From: Phycomyces nitens
Taxonomy: Eukaryota > Mucoromycota > Mucoromycetes > Mucorales > Phycomycetaceae
Length of the DNA: 64,000 nucleotides
Assembly (NCBI GenBank): GCA_022702545.1
Contig: JAHRBC010000006.1
Coordinates: forward strand, 2,170,001 to 2,234,000
Direction: 5' to 3'
The translations under genes and the position numbers were made by a program. Below, piece after piece: positions 10,001 through 21,449 of this stretch (position 1 is the stretch's first letter; every line of letters begins with the position of its first letter). The notes below the pieces were generated by a model that worked only from the letters and a program-made list of their open reading frames with translations, did not search any database and was not told the origin of the DNA.

Positions 10001-13000
10001 AGTTGAATGGTTCGGACGATTCTGAAGATGAGGTTGAAGAACTTGAAGGTTAGTACAAAATAAATAAGCATATACCATATATTAATACGAAAACCAAACA
10101 GAGCAATTTGAGACATCAATGCCTGCAGACCCTCTTCATGCCTTTGTTGCCGCCTTTGCTGCTTTCTTTATCTCAAAGTATGTCGTCAATTCGGGTGGTT
10201 CGATCTTGATCAAGTTTCTGAACGAGGTCCTGTCTCACTTTGGCCAATCCTTCAGTCTTCCATCCAGCTTGAGTGGCCTCAACTCAATGACTGGCATGAC
10301 ATCGTTATCCAAGAGTATCCAGCGTTTTGTGGCATGCGGCGATTGTCACAAGACATACTTGGAGTCTGAAGGTGTTCCCCGATGCTGCGATTTCGAGAGG
10401 CTCTCTGGAAATACTTGTGGAAGCCAGCTCTTCCAGGCTCCTCCAAAAAACACGTCCTTGCCTAACAAGGTATATATGTACAGCTCAGTAATCAGTGCAC
10501 TGTCAATCTTCTTCCGTCGCCCTGGGTTTGAGGAAGCAATCAACCATTGGAGAGCAAGACAGCAAGTTTCTGGAATGATGTTCGACATCTACGATGGCGC
10601 CAAGTGGAGTGAGTTGAAAGATGCCAATGACAGGCAATTTGTGGATCATGAGCGATCTCTCATGCTCACCATGAACATCGATTGGTTCCAGCCTTTCGAT
10701 GGGGTCACATACTCTTGCGGAGCCATCTATCTCTCTGTCAATAATCTGCCGAGGGCCGAACGTTATAAGAAAGAGAACGTTCTTCTTGTTGGTCTGATGC
10801 CTGGGCCAAAAGAAGCCAAAACCAGTGAAATCAACCACTACCTCCGTCCCCTTGTTGCCGAGCTCAAATCCTTGTATGTGGGTGTGGTGATGCCAACGGC
10901 GCAGTGTCCTTCTGGTGCATTGGTTCGTGCCGCCCTTCTTCTTGTCGCCTGTGACATCCCTGCCGCCAGGAAAACATGTGGATTTACGTCCCATGCAAGT
11001 ACCAATGCATGCCACAAGTGCAATTGCCAGTTCTCTCGCCTCCCAGGAAACAGTGGTGTTGACTATTCTGGGTTCGTCTTCTCCGAGTGGGTGGCTCACA
11101 CTGATCAAGAGAATCGCCGTGATGCTGTGGCCTGGAAGAACGCGTCCAGTGAGGTAGAAAGAAAGAGGATGGAAAAGGAGAATGGAGTCCGCTGGTCAGA
11201 ACTCCATGATCTTGAGTACTTTAATGCAGTGGAATGCACCATAATAGATCCAATGCATAACCTCTTTCTGGGAACCGCCAAAAGGATGATGGAGAAATGG
11301 AGATCGACTGGTCTGATCACAAACAGAGACCTGGCCGCCATGCAGCAAGATTCGGAGAAGATGGTCCTCCCTCCTGACTATACACCATTGAGAAAGAAGA
11401 TTGGCAAGGACTTTCCATTTATGAAGGCGGATGAATGGAAGTCCTGGTGCTTGGTGTACTCTCCTGTTCTCCTGCGCGGTCGTTTGCCTGATGTCCACCT
11501 TGGCAACTGGATATCATTTGTCAATGCCTGTCAGTACCTTGTCAAGCCAAGCATTTCCGTGGTTGAGCTGGAGGAAGCGCACAGCTCTCTTGAGGCATTT
11601 TGCAGACAGTGCCAAGTATTGTATGATGCCCAATTGATTTCGCCGAACATGCACCTCCATTTGCATCTTCAAGACACCGTCAGCAATTTTGGGCCGGTTT
11701 ATGGATACTGGCTGTTTAGCTTTGAGAGATTCAACGGCATTCTCAAGAATTTCTCAACAAACCAGAGAGATGGCTTTGAGGCCACATACATAAAGAGGTA
11801 CCATCAAGACGCGTACAAAGGAGACCTCCTGCGTATACTTGCACCAGTTCTTGTGCCTTCTCATGCCAGCATCCTTGCTGAGTTCACTGCCACCACTGCC
11901 ACCACTGCCACCACTGCCACCACTGCCACCACTGCCACCATTGCCACCATTGCCACCACCATTGCCACGCCATTTGATCTGAACGCATTTCTTGCTGCTG
12001 CAGAGACAGACTTTGACATTGTGAAGGGCAACGAGTCATTGCCACCATCTGCGCTTCCTTTGGCTTTGAAGGAAGAGGTATTGATGAAGGAGAGCGAGTA
12101 CCAGTACCTTTTGGAGTACTATCGTGAGGTGTATGACAATGAGCAACTTGTTCATTATCGCCAGGCCAGTCCCTCACAAACCATAGTCAACAACCGCATC
12201 CAAAAATTTTCATTGATCAATCTTCTTGGCCAGGTGTATAAAGGAAGTAATGGAACCATGCAACGCGGTTCATTCATCCAGGCACTGTTCAAGACAAGCA
12301 ATGATCAGTATACAAATGCATACACCGGCCAGATTCAGTACCTCTTTGTGAATACTGCCACAAACTCATTTGCTGGTCAATCGAGTCGGCATGTGTTTGC
12401 ATATGTACGTTGGTATAGAGAGGCTAATCTGCAACCCAGGAGTGATGAGGGCGTAGAGGTGAATGAGCTGGAGTTTGAACCGAGTAGTCTTCAAAATATT
12501 CTTCCTGTACATAGGATTTTGTTGTCTGTAGCTATAGGTGAACACATAGGTGATGGAGGTCGAGTGATGATGTGTGTTGTTCCCTTGTTACGTAAGATCT
12601 ATATATAATATTCCAAAATAAATTAACGTCAATAAAGACTTACAATTAAATATCATTAAATATTTCTATATTCTTTAATGTATATTTCACATACAGTATA
12701 ACTTTGATTATTTTATATATTTGCCTGTAATGCATCCATCAAAAAGTGCATACGTATACAAGAAGCTATTAAATTCTTAGTTAAAATTTTTTTATTTATT
12801 TATTCAGTAGAAATACACCATTCTGGTAACGTGACTGACATATGCTGAGAGACACTCATTTCCTTTACAAAACGAACACGCTTCAATAAGCTGTTGGATT
12901 TCTTTTGCAACCTTTTGACAGACAATTTGTCAACCACATCGATAAACTCTTGGAGCTATTTTTTAAACAAATGTTAGTTAGTGAACTTAAAGCTAATATA

Positions 13001-16000
13001 AATTTTAATTATATAGTACATTACCTTATCACTTCTCCAACTGGGACGGTGTGCCCGAACTTCATTCTCAGTGTCAGATTCATCGTCAGACATCACCTCT
13101 AATACAAGAACATTGCTGCAATCCAAGCCTCGCATCAATCTTGTAATCTCCTCGGTGTATTTCTGATACGTAACAGTGCGACGTTTGAGAAGCTAGACAT
13201 AAATACTATATTAGAATATATAATAAAACATTGGCCTATTTATTTTTATTCTTACAGAGATCTTTCGATTGCGTCTTCGTGATGTTCTTTGCCGAGCTAC
13301 AATCTTATCAGGTGATGTTTTGTAATGTCGAACCTGGTTCCTGTAGTGATTCTTCACTATTCTTGCAATATCATTGGTTGAAACACCAATTGCACTTTGC
13401 TGTTGTCGCAAGTACGAAATCACGGCCATTGCAAGGGCTTGATTATAGCCTTCCTTGAAGGTGCCATTAGTTGACCATCCTGGCTTCTCATTGTTCTCGG
13501 CAACTTTTAATGGATCTGTGTCCGTGAGGTTTGGGTTCTTCATGTATTTATTGAGTGCATGCTAATATATGTCTGTTAGATATATTGGTAATTATATTTA
13601 CTATCATTGATTTACTTACAGAGATGCCGACGTGCCGTTTTCCAGGAGTATACCCTTCCTCCATCAAAGACGAAAAGCTTGCTTTTATCGCAGAATCTGC
13701 CTCAGAAATTCCATTCTCGGTGGACTTGCTGAGCTTGTCCTGGGCAGCCATGATCTCTTTGATCATTTTCTTGAGATAAATATTAATCTCGTTGGTGAGA
13801 TTAATACCATTTTCTACACCACTCATTCTCTTTGACATCTCAGCCATTTCTTTTGCCAGTGTTACAAAGTTTCCATTGTTGGCAGTCAACAGAGCAAACA
13901 TTCTCTCAGTCGCATCCATATCTTGAGGAATGCTTGGTGCCGTGACTGTAGTGGTGTCTGACATTTGTACATCTTCAGTGGCAGCTAATGCACTGCGTGC
14001 AACGGCGTTAAGTCTTGGGTTGCGCTGACGGGGAGGAGGAGGAATACGATTGTTCATGTTCTATCAATAAATAATTATTAATATATTTTGACAATTGGAA
14101 TATGGCTAGTATACTTGCAAGTAAAGAGGTTGACTGAAAATAATGAATCGTCTTGTAGTTTTATTGTTATTTAACAGCTTTGTGTACACTCTTGTTCTAT
14201 ATCTAGACATCTTTTTCAACCTAATAAACTATAAATCACAAAGATATGAAAATGACGGCAGCCATATTCTTTTGGATTATCATTTTTATTGCCCGCATTT
14301 TATCAGGGTCAAACAGCCTTTTAATACAAAGTATTTATTTTTCCTTTTTATTTTTTATATTCTTTTGTGCCTAAATATTACCGCAAAATACTCTGGTAAT
14401 TAATTCTTTTCTTTCTCTTGTAAATATTTTTTTTACTCAATATATTTTATTATTCATAGGTAAATGCTTATAAATATATAATGGGGTCTCTCTATTGCAC
14501 TTGGCTGTATATCCAAAGGTAAGATCATATTATGCTAAAGCTCTTCTTTATTAACTAAATCACTCTTTTGTATGTAGCCGCAAATTCTATTTTTCTATCC
14601 ATCTCAATATAATATTCTGGTAAACCTTTTATATTATAAATATGTTCTCTTTAATAACATCTATCACAGACATCTTACTATGCTCTTCTATGGATTCCCG
14701 ATTGAAATTATCTGGCCATTCCAACGACTATATCTTGTAAGTGAACCAATATTTTAGTATTATATATTGCCTATCTACAAATATTAACATATATCTATTA
14801 GACAATGATCATTTTTTGACATATTACAGAGAGTCTATCAAATATTCTGTTTATTATATTAAAAATGTAAGTATAAGAATGAATGATTTATATAAAAATA
14901 ATTTACTAACAATCTTCTCTTTTACTTTAGACAGTATTGGCTTTCTCTCAGCTAGGTAAGTATCCTGGCTCTATTAAGAACCAGTTGATGGTGCCGACCA
15001 AGAAATATCGATTGGTAGAATAGATATACCAAAGAAATAATCTAGAGACTAGAATATATAGCGCAAATGTATTTTTTTATCAAATAAAACGAAAAATAAA
15101 AATTTTCAGAATCTATTGCTCCAAAAAAAAACAACAAACCAGGGAGGCTTGTTTGCATAGAATAACTACAATTACCTTGCCATAGTCTACAATCATCCTT
15201 GATGGACTGTTAAAACATACTATAAAACCCACTATAAAATATAATGAAAGATAAAACTGGTTGTTTGTAAGTGGCCAATCTCCCCTGACACAAACTGTCT
15301 GTGTATCGTAAAATACGATGCAAAAAAGGGTAGATCGACTAGGAATATATTGTGGCTACAATGTATATTTAAGTTTTGCGCTGTTTGAGGGCATTTAAAT
15401 ATTCTACATTGGATTCTTGTACACCAGTAGGTAGGATGATTCAGTTCACCCCCATATCTTTTTAGTCTACTACGGATCACGATTATATATTACCAAAAGC
15501 ATAGTAAAACTATACAATTAAGTAACTTATTTTATAAGTTTTATCTACATAATACCCTTAGACTTTTGTAGTGTCCTTTACATTATACCCACAGTTGTCG
15601 TCCCCTATTTACCAAGCAGAGCTGCAAAAATTGCCGTCTTGTCCTTGGTAAAAGGGTGTGCACTTGCATTACAATGGTCCCTCACATATACCCTGATCGA
15701 CGAAATGGAGAGGTATGTCAAACAAAAGTGAATCATTACTTTTATTTAACATTTATTATTACCTTTTTTTTCAATAGGCATTTCAAAGACTGGCATGCAT
15801 TCCTATTATACCAAGTTCATCAAAAGACACTATCTCGTAGTGTCTTCCGACCAGTCCAGCATTATCTCATCCATATACCCCATATAATAAGACGCCAGGG
15901 CCCTCTAAGAAGTTATTCTACCAGATCGATGGAGAGGATTATTGGCGTCTATTCCAAGCTCATTAGGTCAAAGTCCAAAGGCGGGCGAAATGCCAGCTTA

Positions 16001-16811
16001 CTCGTAGAACGATTTGCGATCCACAGATATATCCATACAGCCATCGATCTTCATAACCATACCAGCATCATTCATCCTCATACCTACAACGAATCAAGTT
16101 TCATAAATATACCCAACGATGAAAGTGGTGCTCAGCTATGGGAACCATTTCATCGTAATACCCAGTTGCTTGATGATACTATTGAAGACATAAACAGCAA
16201 CATTGTGAGAAATGCGTTGCTCAGATATTATACCCGAAATACCACCACATATACCACTGAGATCGCTGACTCATCAATTGTTGTTGCTTCCCGCCTTTGG
16301 AAAGACTCTACAGTGTACTCTTCATCCATATATCGAAAAATGAAAAACGAGACCAGCCGCGGTAACCATCATATCATGTTTACTTGTACATATAAAAAGT
16401 AAGTATTGGTATTAGTCAAAATACAAAGTAAAGATTGCTCACATTCTTAAATCTTCATCTAGTCATCGCAATATACCCATCCAAAGCTGGCTCGTTGGCA
16501 CTGTAGAGTTTTATTTTCAACATAAAGATACCCATGGCATAACACATTTTTTGGCATTTGTTGATGTCATGAAGGAGCATACCACAGCGGCACATGACTT
16601 TTCCGTCCCAATTGTGAAGAAGAGACGAACTGATACCCTGAATGGACATATACCCCCACCAACTTTCGCCGTCATCAACGTAGATGATATCATCCATCAA
16701 GTTGGTCTCATTCAATACCCACCAAACAGCAATCAATTTTTTGTGATTGCGCCATATTTTGTTTTTAATACCAACTTACGTATCACCAAGGGTAACCTAT
16801 CAATCCTATAA
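7077..16811 (+). CDS. B Tnp2-type transposase, interrupted by element C
   Basis: Exons before the interruption are 7077-7305, 7379-7618, 7692-8172, 8217-8571 and 8631-8979. After C they resume at 15577 and continue through an intron at about 15714-15777, an exon to about 16398, and a last exon from about 16463 to the stop at 16811. Exon 1 carries a classical C2H2 finger (CTQCGFDAVNYQQLQNHKRL, then H). Exon 3 has CPNGCKLYN...CAACGEQRYK, a hallmark of plant-type Tnp2 proteins. Exon 4 has the Transposase_21 signature LPGPKKP and SGDIPAVADMAHLG with CRIC. FALDELHLIARGIGK follows. Joining 8979 to 15577 keeps the frame (DFLL then YIIPTV), so the gene was intact when C inserted. I see no other stop, so C is its only evident lesion. 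Confidence 0.82.
9565..12608 (+). CDS. C Tnp2-type transposase (spliced, intact)
   Basis: Exons: 9565 to about 9711, about 9786-9858, about 9974-10048, and 10102-12608. Exon 1 encodes a CxCxxC...H zinc motif (CKCAIC ... YRRHI). Exons 2 and 3 are short and acidic (ENDMEIDIEVNDAEENFE; DADDNELN). Exon 4 encodes about 835 residues with the Transposase_21 core: NIDWFQPFDG, LVGLMPGPKEAK, VACDIPAARKTCGFTSH with HKCNC, and IDPMHNLFLGTAKRM. A C-terminal block HLHLHLQDTVSNFGPVYGYW then LFSFERFNG resembles the DUF4218 region of plant Tnp2 proteins. The acidic residues in DWFQPF, ACDIP and IDPMHN are candidate catalytic positions by alignment logic. Near 11884 the protein holds an ACC-ACT-GCC encoded TAT repeat. 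No stop or frameshift is seen. The gene converges on gene 2 with 191 bp between stops. Confidence 0.9.
11884..11967 (+). repeat. ACCACTGCC coding minisatellite
   Basis: The 9-bp unit ACCACTGCC (Thr-Thr-Ala-like repeat) is present about six times perfectly and then in variants with ATT. It lies in frame inside the C transposase, between the DUF4218-like block and the C-terminal domain. The other transposases have no such repeat at this place (A1 and E have short Ser/Thr stretches), so it is probably a linker expansion. Confidence 0.85.
12800..14057 (-). CDS. C gene 2, accessory protein (intact)
   Basis: Exons on the minus strand: 13620-14057, 13256-13561, 13025-13192 and 12800-12955, with GT-AG borders. 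The N-terminal part (MNNRIPPPPRQRNPRLNA) is proline- and arginine-rich. A helical, heptad-like segment follows (TLAKEMAEMSKRMSGVENGI; LKKMIKEIMAAQDKLSKS). Exon 2 has a conserved domain: YMKNPNLTDTDPLKVAENNE, then ALAMAVISYLRQQQS and IARIVKNHYRNQVRHYK, followed by basic residues RTSRRRNRK. Exon 3 ends RAHRPSWRSDK and exon 4 begins LQEFIDVVDKL; this junction motif is shared by every family A gene 2 in the window. I do not recognise the family. It may be the DNA-binding partner of the transposase, which is inference. No stop is seen. Confidence 0.78.
14460..14965 (+). other. Candidate micro-exon gene (gene 3 position) in element C
   Basis: Several short segments are bounded by strong splice signals. 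One ends at about 14519 (CCAAAG then gtaaga). Others run about 14579-14620 (donor gtaaac), about 14671-14737 (donor gtaagt), about 14803-14867 (acceptor tattag, donor gtaagt), and about 14931-14955 (ends AGCTAG then gtaagt). Introns would be about 50-65 nt. The position, divergent from gene 2 on the far side of the transposase, equals that of gene 3 in E and D'. I could not join all segments in one open frame: some phases meet stops unless an alternative acceptor at about 14830 is used. It may be a decayed gene or a spliced non-coding RNA. From 14966 to 15573 is AT-rich subterminal sequence without recognisable genes. Confidence 0.35.
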
Positions 16812-17521
16812 TCATTCTCTTATTTTGTCACCCAAATATTTAATACCAAATAAAACAGTGGCTAATAATGTCAAAAACAAAAAATTGGTTTCAAAAAATA
16901 GTAGTTATGTTACCGTTTCATTTACACAGGACAAAAATTATTTTTCTCAAAAATGCGCAACATCTTTAACACCAAATAAAATCCTCATTTCAATAAACAA
17001 CGTTGCCTAAAAACTTACGAGCCCTTTCTATGGTACTACAACTACCTCATTGTCAGATGAAAAGACATTCCATGCAACTTTTATGAATCGGGATCGATGA
17101 CATTACCTTTCAACCACAATCTGTGGAGATAAAGTGCTCTAATAAATATTAATATCATATAAAATAAAATAAAATGGCTAATAATATCAAAAACAAAAAA
17201 TTGTTTCAAAAAACGGTAGTTATGCTACCGTTTTGTTCACACAGGCGAAAAATTATTTTTCTCAAAAATGCGCAACATCTTTAACACCAAATAAAATCCT
17301 CATTTCAATAAACAACGTTGTCTAAAAACTTACGAGCCCTTTCTATGGTACTACAACTACCTCATTGCCTGATGAAAAGACATTCCATGCGACTTTTATG
17401 ATTCAGGATCGATGACATTACCTTTCAACCACAATCTGCGGAGATAAAGTGCTCTAAAATCATAAAAAACGGTAGTTATGCTACCGTTTTCGGCACAGCT
17501 ACCGGTCTTTCCGCCGTAGTG
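16812..17521. repeat. Right subterminal region of B with a 316-bp direct duplication
   Basis: Two copies begin at 16860 and 17176 (GGCTAATAATGTCAAAAAC and GGCTAATAATATCAAAAAC) and run about 284 bp each, ending at GATAAAGTGCTCTAA. They share TGCGCAACATCTTTAACACC and TTACCTTTCAACCACAATCT. B3 carries one copy only (54400-54700, inverse). After the second copy come CGGTAG palindromes and the terminus. No coding potential is apparent. Confidence 0.85.
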
Positions 17522-18109
17522 ATAAAGACGATTTGATATTTTTAATTTAATCTGAAAATTTTTATAGATCCACTTGCGCAGGGTGGAGGCCTACAAACGT
17601 CACTGGAGGGCAATCGATGAGGAGATGGGCCATAAGCCTGAAAACCCTGATGAGATGGCCTATCTCCATGTCCTCTAGAAGGATGCGATGTCTGATGGTG
17701 AATCAGATATGGAAGACGTTGCGCCTGGTATTAGCATGCATGTTCTCTGTGTTGCTCGTCCCAGTTGGAGAAGCGATGAGGTAATTAATATTTCGTAGAG
17801 TGATGTGCTGATTGATGAGAAAAGACTGATAAATTTAATATAGTTGAACCGGCTTCTGGAGGTCATTGACCGTCTTGCAAGAGAGGATGACCTGAGACGG
17901 TCATCAACAAAGACAAAGACAAGAATGCCCAGACAGCAAAAAACAATCAAGGAGATTCCTGCCCCAAGTCACCTGACTTTGAATTTGCCTGCCTGGGTAT
18001 TCAAAAATGAATAAATCTTTGTTTTTGTCTTTTTTACTTTTTAAACACATGATTCACAAAACAAACTATGAAGTTATGATTAAGAACAAGAGAGATAAGA
18101 TAAATATAT

Positions 18110-21100
18110 TTAGGTGGAAACCTTTCTAGGCAAAGGGACAACTAGTTTTTTGTTAATGTTACTACTAGATTTATAATCCACAATTGCAACAGGCAGGAGA
18201 ATCCGATGGACAGGAAGAATGCTTTGAAAGTCAAGAGCCGAAAATTCATCCTTGTGAACCTCAATTCCTTCAGCCTCTCTGGTGGTGTCTGATGTGGTCT
18301 TGAACCAGTTTACAAAAGCAAAAGTGTGTTGACTGTTGTAGGCATTTCCACGATGCAAAGAAGAAACAGCAGGACTAAATGTGTGAACAAATAGATACTG
18401 AATCTCTCCAACATACGCGTACACTGCCTCGGTCTTTTCCTCAACAAACAATGCTTGGATGTATGACCCATTTCGACGTTTACCACTCCTTCCTTTGAAT
18501 ATTTGGCCCATGATGTTGATTGACGCAAGCATTTCAATCCAGTCATTGACAAAAGCGGTCAAGGCCATGGTGTCTTTGCAGCTGTTAATGTTTTTGTCCC
18601 CATGGACAACCTGGTAATACTCCACTAGACAATTGTATTCCAGTCTAGGCATCATGCTCATTGGTTTCTTTTTCAATGTCAGAGTTGATGGTGGCAAAGG
18701 CTCGTTACCATGGACTGTTAACGATGGGTTCTCTGCAAATTCAAGGAATTCTGGCAATGAGAAGGCAGACAAATCAAGGTACGGAATTTGGGTTGAGGTG
18801 ATGTCTTGATAGATGGTCAACTTGCTAAATACGTCTGAGAAGTATTGTCCACTTGGTGTGTCTAGGAAACCGCGAACAAAATCTCCCTTTCTTGTATCCT
18901 CAATGAAACTTCTCATATACGTGGCCTCAAAACCACTTCTCCTGTTGGTGTTGATGTTCTTGAGTATACTATTGTACCTCTCGAAACCAAAAAGCCAGTA
19001 ACTGTAAACTGGCCCAAAGTCCAGAATGGTTTCACGAAGGTGAAGATGTAGGTGCATGTTTGGAGAGAGGAGGTCAGGCTCATACAGTTGCTCACAACCT
19101 TTACCAAACTGCTCTAGATTATGATGCGCTTCCTCAATATCGTCCTCAGAGATACTTGGCTTTGTCAGACAACGGCAAGCATTGACAAAAAACATCCAGT
19201 TCTTGAATTTTGGCATTGGCAGCACGTTTTTTAACACCACGGGAGAGTACACCAAGCACCACGATTTCCACTCATCAGCTTTCATAAAGGGGAATCCCTT
19301 TCCAATCTTCGTCCTTAATGTTGTGTAGTCTGCAGGCAACACCATCTTCTCTACCATCTTCTGCATGGCAACAAAACTCTTATTGTTGATTACTCCATCT
19401 GCAACCCATCTCTCCATCATCCTCTTGGCAGTGCCTAAGAAAAGATTATGCATTGGATTGATGATTGTGCAGCGGACAACGTCAAAGTACTGGAGATGAT
19501 GCAGTTCGGACCAGCGAACACCACTGGCAACTTCAAGGCGCTGCCTCTCAGTTTGAGTGGCTGCATTTCTCCAGACCTCAGCATCCTTACGATTATCATC
19601 TCTAGTGCAAAGGAGCCACTTTGAAAAGTCAAATCCAGAATAATCAACAGAGCTTGTGCCAGCTAACCGAGTGAACTGACGATTGCATTTATGACAGGCG
19701 TTTGTGCTTGTATGGGATGTGAACCCACATACTTTTCTTGCGGCAGGGATGTCACAAGCAACAACAAAGAGAGCAGCGCAGATTCTCACACCAGATGGAC
19801 ATTGGTGGGTCTTGAGTATAATTCCCTGGTACAGTTCTTCCAATTCATCAACAAGAGGTCTAAGATAGTTATTGATTTCAGACGTCTTTGCTTCTTTGGG
19901 GCCTGGCATTAATCTAACGAGGATGATGTTCTCCTTTTTAAACCTGACATCGCAAGGAAGATTGTTTACTGCCAAGTAAATGGCACCACACAAATATGAG
20001 ACACCATCAAATGGCTGGAACCAGTCAATATTCAGTGTCAACATTAGAGAGCGGCTGTCATCAACAAAGAGGTTGCCATTGATGTCTTTAACACTGTTCC
20101 ACATTGCACCATCATACACATCAAACATCGTCTTTTCCACTTTGGGACCACGATTCCAAGAGTTGATTTGGGTTTCGAAATCAGGCCGAGAAAAGAGAGT
20201 TTGCAGAGAGTGTTTGATTGACTGGTACACATACGGCTTCTTTGGGATTGTGGACGAACTGGACTTGAACAAGCTATGGCCACACAAGGCGCTATTTCCA
20301 AACTTGTCAAAGGTACAGAAAAGAGGTGCACCATTGTTCTCATAAATACTGTGGCATTCACCACATGCAACATATTTCTTGATGCCCTTTGTCAATGTAT
20401 CCATTCCTGCCATGCTTTTTAGACCAGAGACACTTGATGGAACTCGGAAAGAATTGCCAAAAAAATCCAAGATCTTGTTTACGATTGCAATCAAGATAAT
20501 TGCGCCTTTATTGACAACGTAAAAGGAAATGAACAGGGCAAGAGCCTTGACCACAAAGCCGTGAATGAAACTCAATTCTGAGTTGAATTCTGAAAAATAT
20601 CAACACAAAACACCTCATTAATATACAATCTATATAGATGGGTGGATTAGCATTTCAGGTACTACACAAACCTTCATTATCAAGCATCTCATCTTCACTT
20701 TCGTTATCAGAGTCAGAGTCAGAGTCACCAAACGAGCTGCATTCATCCTCTGCACCAAAAATGGCGTCAGATTCAGAAAGAGGTAGGTTTCTAATGGGTT
20801 CTTGTACCCCTCATGTCCTTCAATATCGTTTTCCAAGTCTGCCCAAGTGTAACAACATTGGTTTAATAAAAAACAATAAAATTTTAAAAAATCCTTACCA
20901 CCAGACTCAAAATCCATGGCCTCTACATTGTCTACGGCCTCAAAGTATTGCTCTTCATCATCAACAATTTCCATTGCTATTTAATTCAAAAACATATTTA
21001 TTATTAATTAAATAATTTACAAATCCAAATATAAAATATATCTTACATCTACCACCAAAAAAACTGTTTTTGGCATCTTCTTTAAGCATATGATGCTTAA

Positions 21101-21197
21101 ATGTTTGAGCTGTGAGAAAATCAAATCCTCCCTCTTTGTTCTTGCAAATAGAACATCTGCATTCTTTTGTTCTTGTAGATTTATGGATAGGAGCCAT
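18110..21197 (-). CDS. A1 Tnp2-type transposase (spliced, apparently intact)
   Basis: The large exon ends at 18110 and opens at about 20575-20590, giving about 821 residues. Upstream exons on the minus strand include an acidic one near 20680-20765 (DSDSDSDNESEDE), one near 20900-20975 (MEIVDDEEQYFEAVDNVEAM), and exon 1 from 21197 with the zinc motif ECRCSICKNKEGGFDFL and a following H. Core motifs are NIDWFQPFDG, LVRLMPGPKEAK, VACDIPAARKVCGFTSH, INPMHNLFLGTAKRM and FGPVYSYWLFGFERYN. The residue before PMHN is Asn here, where the other copies have Asp (IDPMHN in E, T1 and D'), so a possible catalytic position is changed. It converges on A1 gene 2, whose stop at 18014 is 96 bp away. Confidence 0.85.
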
Positions 21198-21449
21198 TGT
21201 TTAATAAATAATTTAAAATGTTTTGGTTTAACAGTAAAGAAAATATACTCAGGTACAGTTTATTTGATATGATTTGAGTTTAATATTTATTTTTCATGCT
21301 ACACTATTCTCTACAACCAATAAAATCTATCAAAAATATGGTTTTTTCTCTTAACTCACAAAAAATGGCCTGAGCTAGAAAATTGACCTTTATATCCCAT
21401 ACCAACTGTATCAACTACACATATGGGAATCGGGGGTATTTTTGCAGTA

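Larger units (their letters stand above)
8980..15573 (+). mobile_element. CACTA element C, complete
   Basis: The element is 6594 bp, with termini CACTACAAAAATTGAG at 8980 and, inward from 15573, CACTACAAAAGTCTAAG. The flanking trinucleotide TCC is at 8977-8979 and 15574-15576. The shared terminal repeat is short (CACTACAAAA). It is inserted in the transposase exon of B. It carries a spliced transposase (9565-12608), a convergent gene 2 (12800-14057) and a possible micro-exon gene (14460-14965). Both main genes are open, so this is a candidate autonomous copy and the youngest layer of the nest. The stretch 8980-9564 is AT-rich 5' subterminal sequence with no gene. Confidence 0.93.
3517..17521 (+). 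mobile_element. CACTA element B (hosts element C)
   Basis: The termini are CACTACGGCGGAAAAAACGG at 3517 and, inward from 17521, CACTACGGCGGAAAGACCGG. The flanking trinucleotide ATA is present at 3514-3516 and 17522-17524. The element lies in an intron of A1 gene 2. Total span is 14005 bp; without C (6594 bp plus 3 bp duplication) the element is about 7.4 kb. It encodes two divergent genes: gene 2 on minus (5508-6412) and a plant-like Tnp2 transposase on plus (7077-16811). Both ends carry dense CGGTAG/CTACCG motifs and longer direct repeats, typical of CACTA subterminal regions. Confidence 0.92.
2775..18014 (+). pseudogene. A1 gene 2 (accessory protein), split by element B and with a stop
   Basis: Four exons are visible: 2775-3146, 3202-3507, 17568-17780 and 17844-18014, all with GT-AG borders. 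Element B occupies the intron between exons 2 and 3. The protein begins with a low-complexity region and a heptad-like segment (VLEDLRFLKSRMGMVYDIAG). A central basic domain follows (MWKKNFTSNDPALIAENEG... WNKDKKINHPDN). A conserved C-terminal block spans the exon 3/4 junction (ARPSWRSDE, then LNRLLEVIDRL). Exon 3 has an in-frame TAG at 17676-17678 where relatives have a Q codon (LLQKEAMS), so the gene is inactive even without B. The family is not one I can name. By position it corresponds to the second protein of CACTA elements, but a TnpA-like role is inference. Confidence 0.75.
2706..21449 (-). mobile_element. CACTA element A1 (right portion, hosts D and B)
   Basis: A1 is a family A CACTA element with convergent genes: gene 2 on the plus strand (2775-18014, split by B) and the transposase on the minus strand (18110-21197). 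Its right terminus is placed at about 21449 by comparison with element F. In F, transposase start to terminus is 248 bp (44163 to 44411); in A1 it is 252 bp. The end reads inward TACTGCAAAAATACCCCC, against CACTGCAAAAATGGTGTT in F, so the first base is apparently mutated C to T. The left end lies outside the window, beyond element D. Without B the visible part is about 4.7 kb. Confidence 0.7.

Noticed and set aside
10503..11108. 201-residue minus-strand frame within the C transposase
   Set aside because: Antisense to a strongly supported transposase exon with the conserved Tnp2 motifs; codon pattern is that of a shadow.
11884..12177. Minus-strand open frame with repeated WQW residues
   Set aside because: It is the antisense reading of the ACCACTGCC repeat inside the C transposase, low in complexity and without support.
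14143..14403. 86-residue plus-strand frame in element C
   Set aside because: AT-rich and hydrophobic; no equivalent in other elements. It could be part of gene 3, but I could not connect it by clear splice sites.
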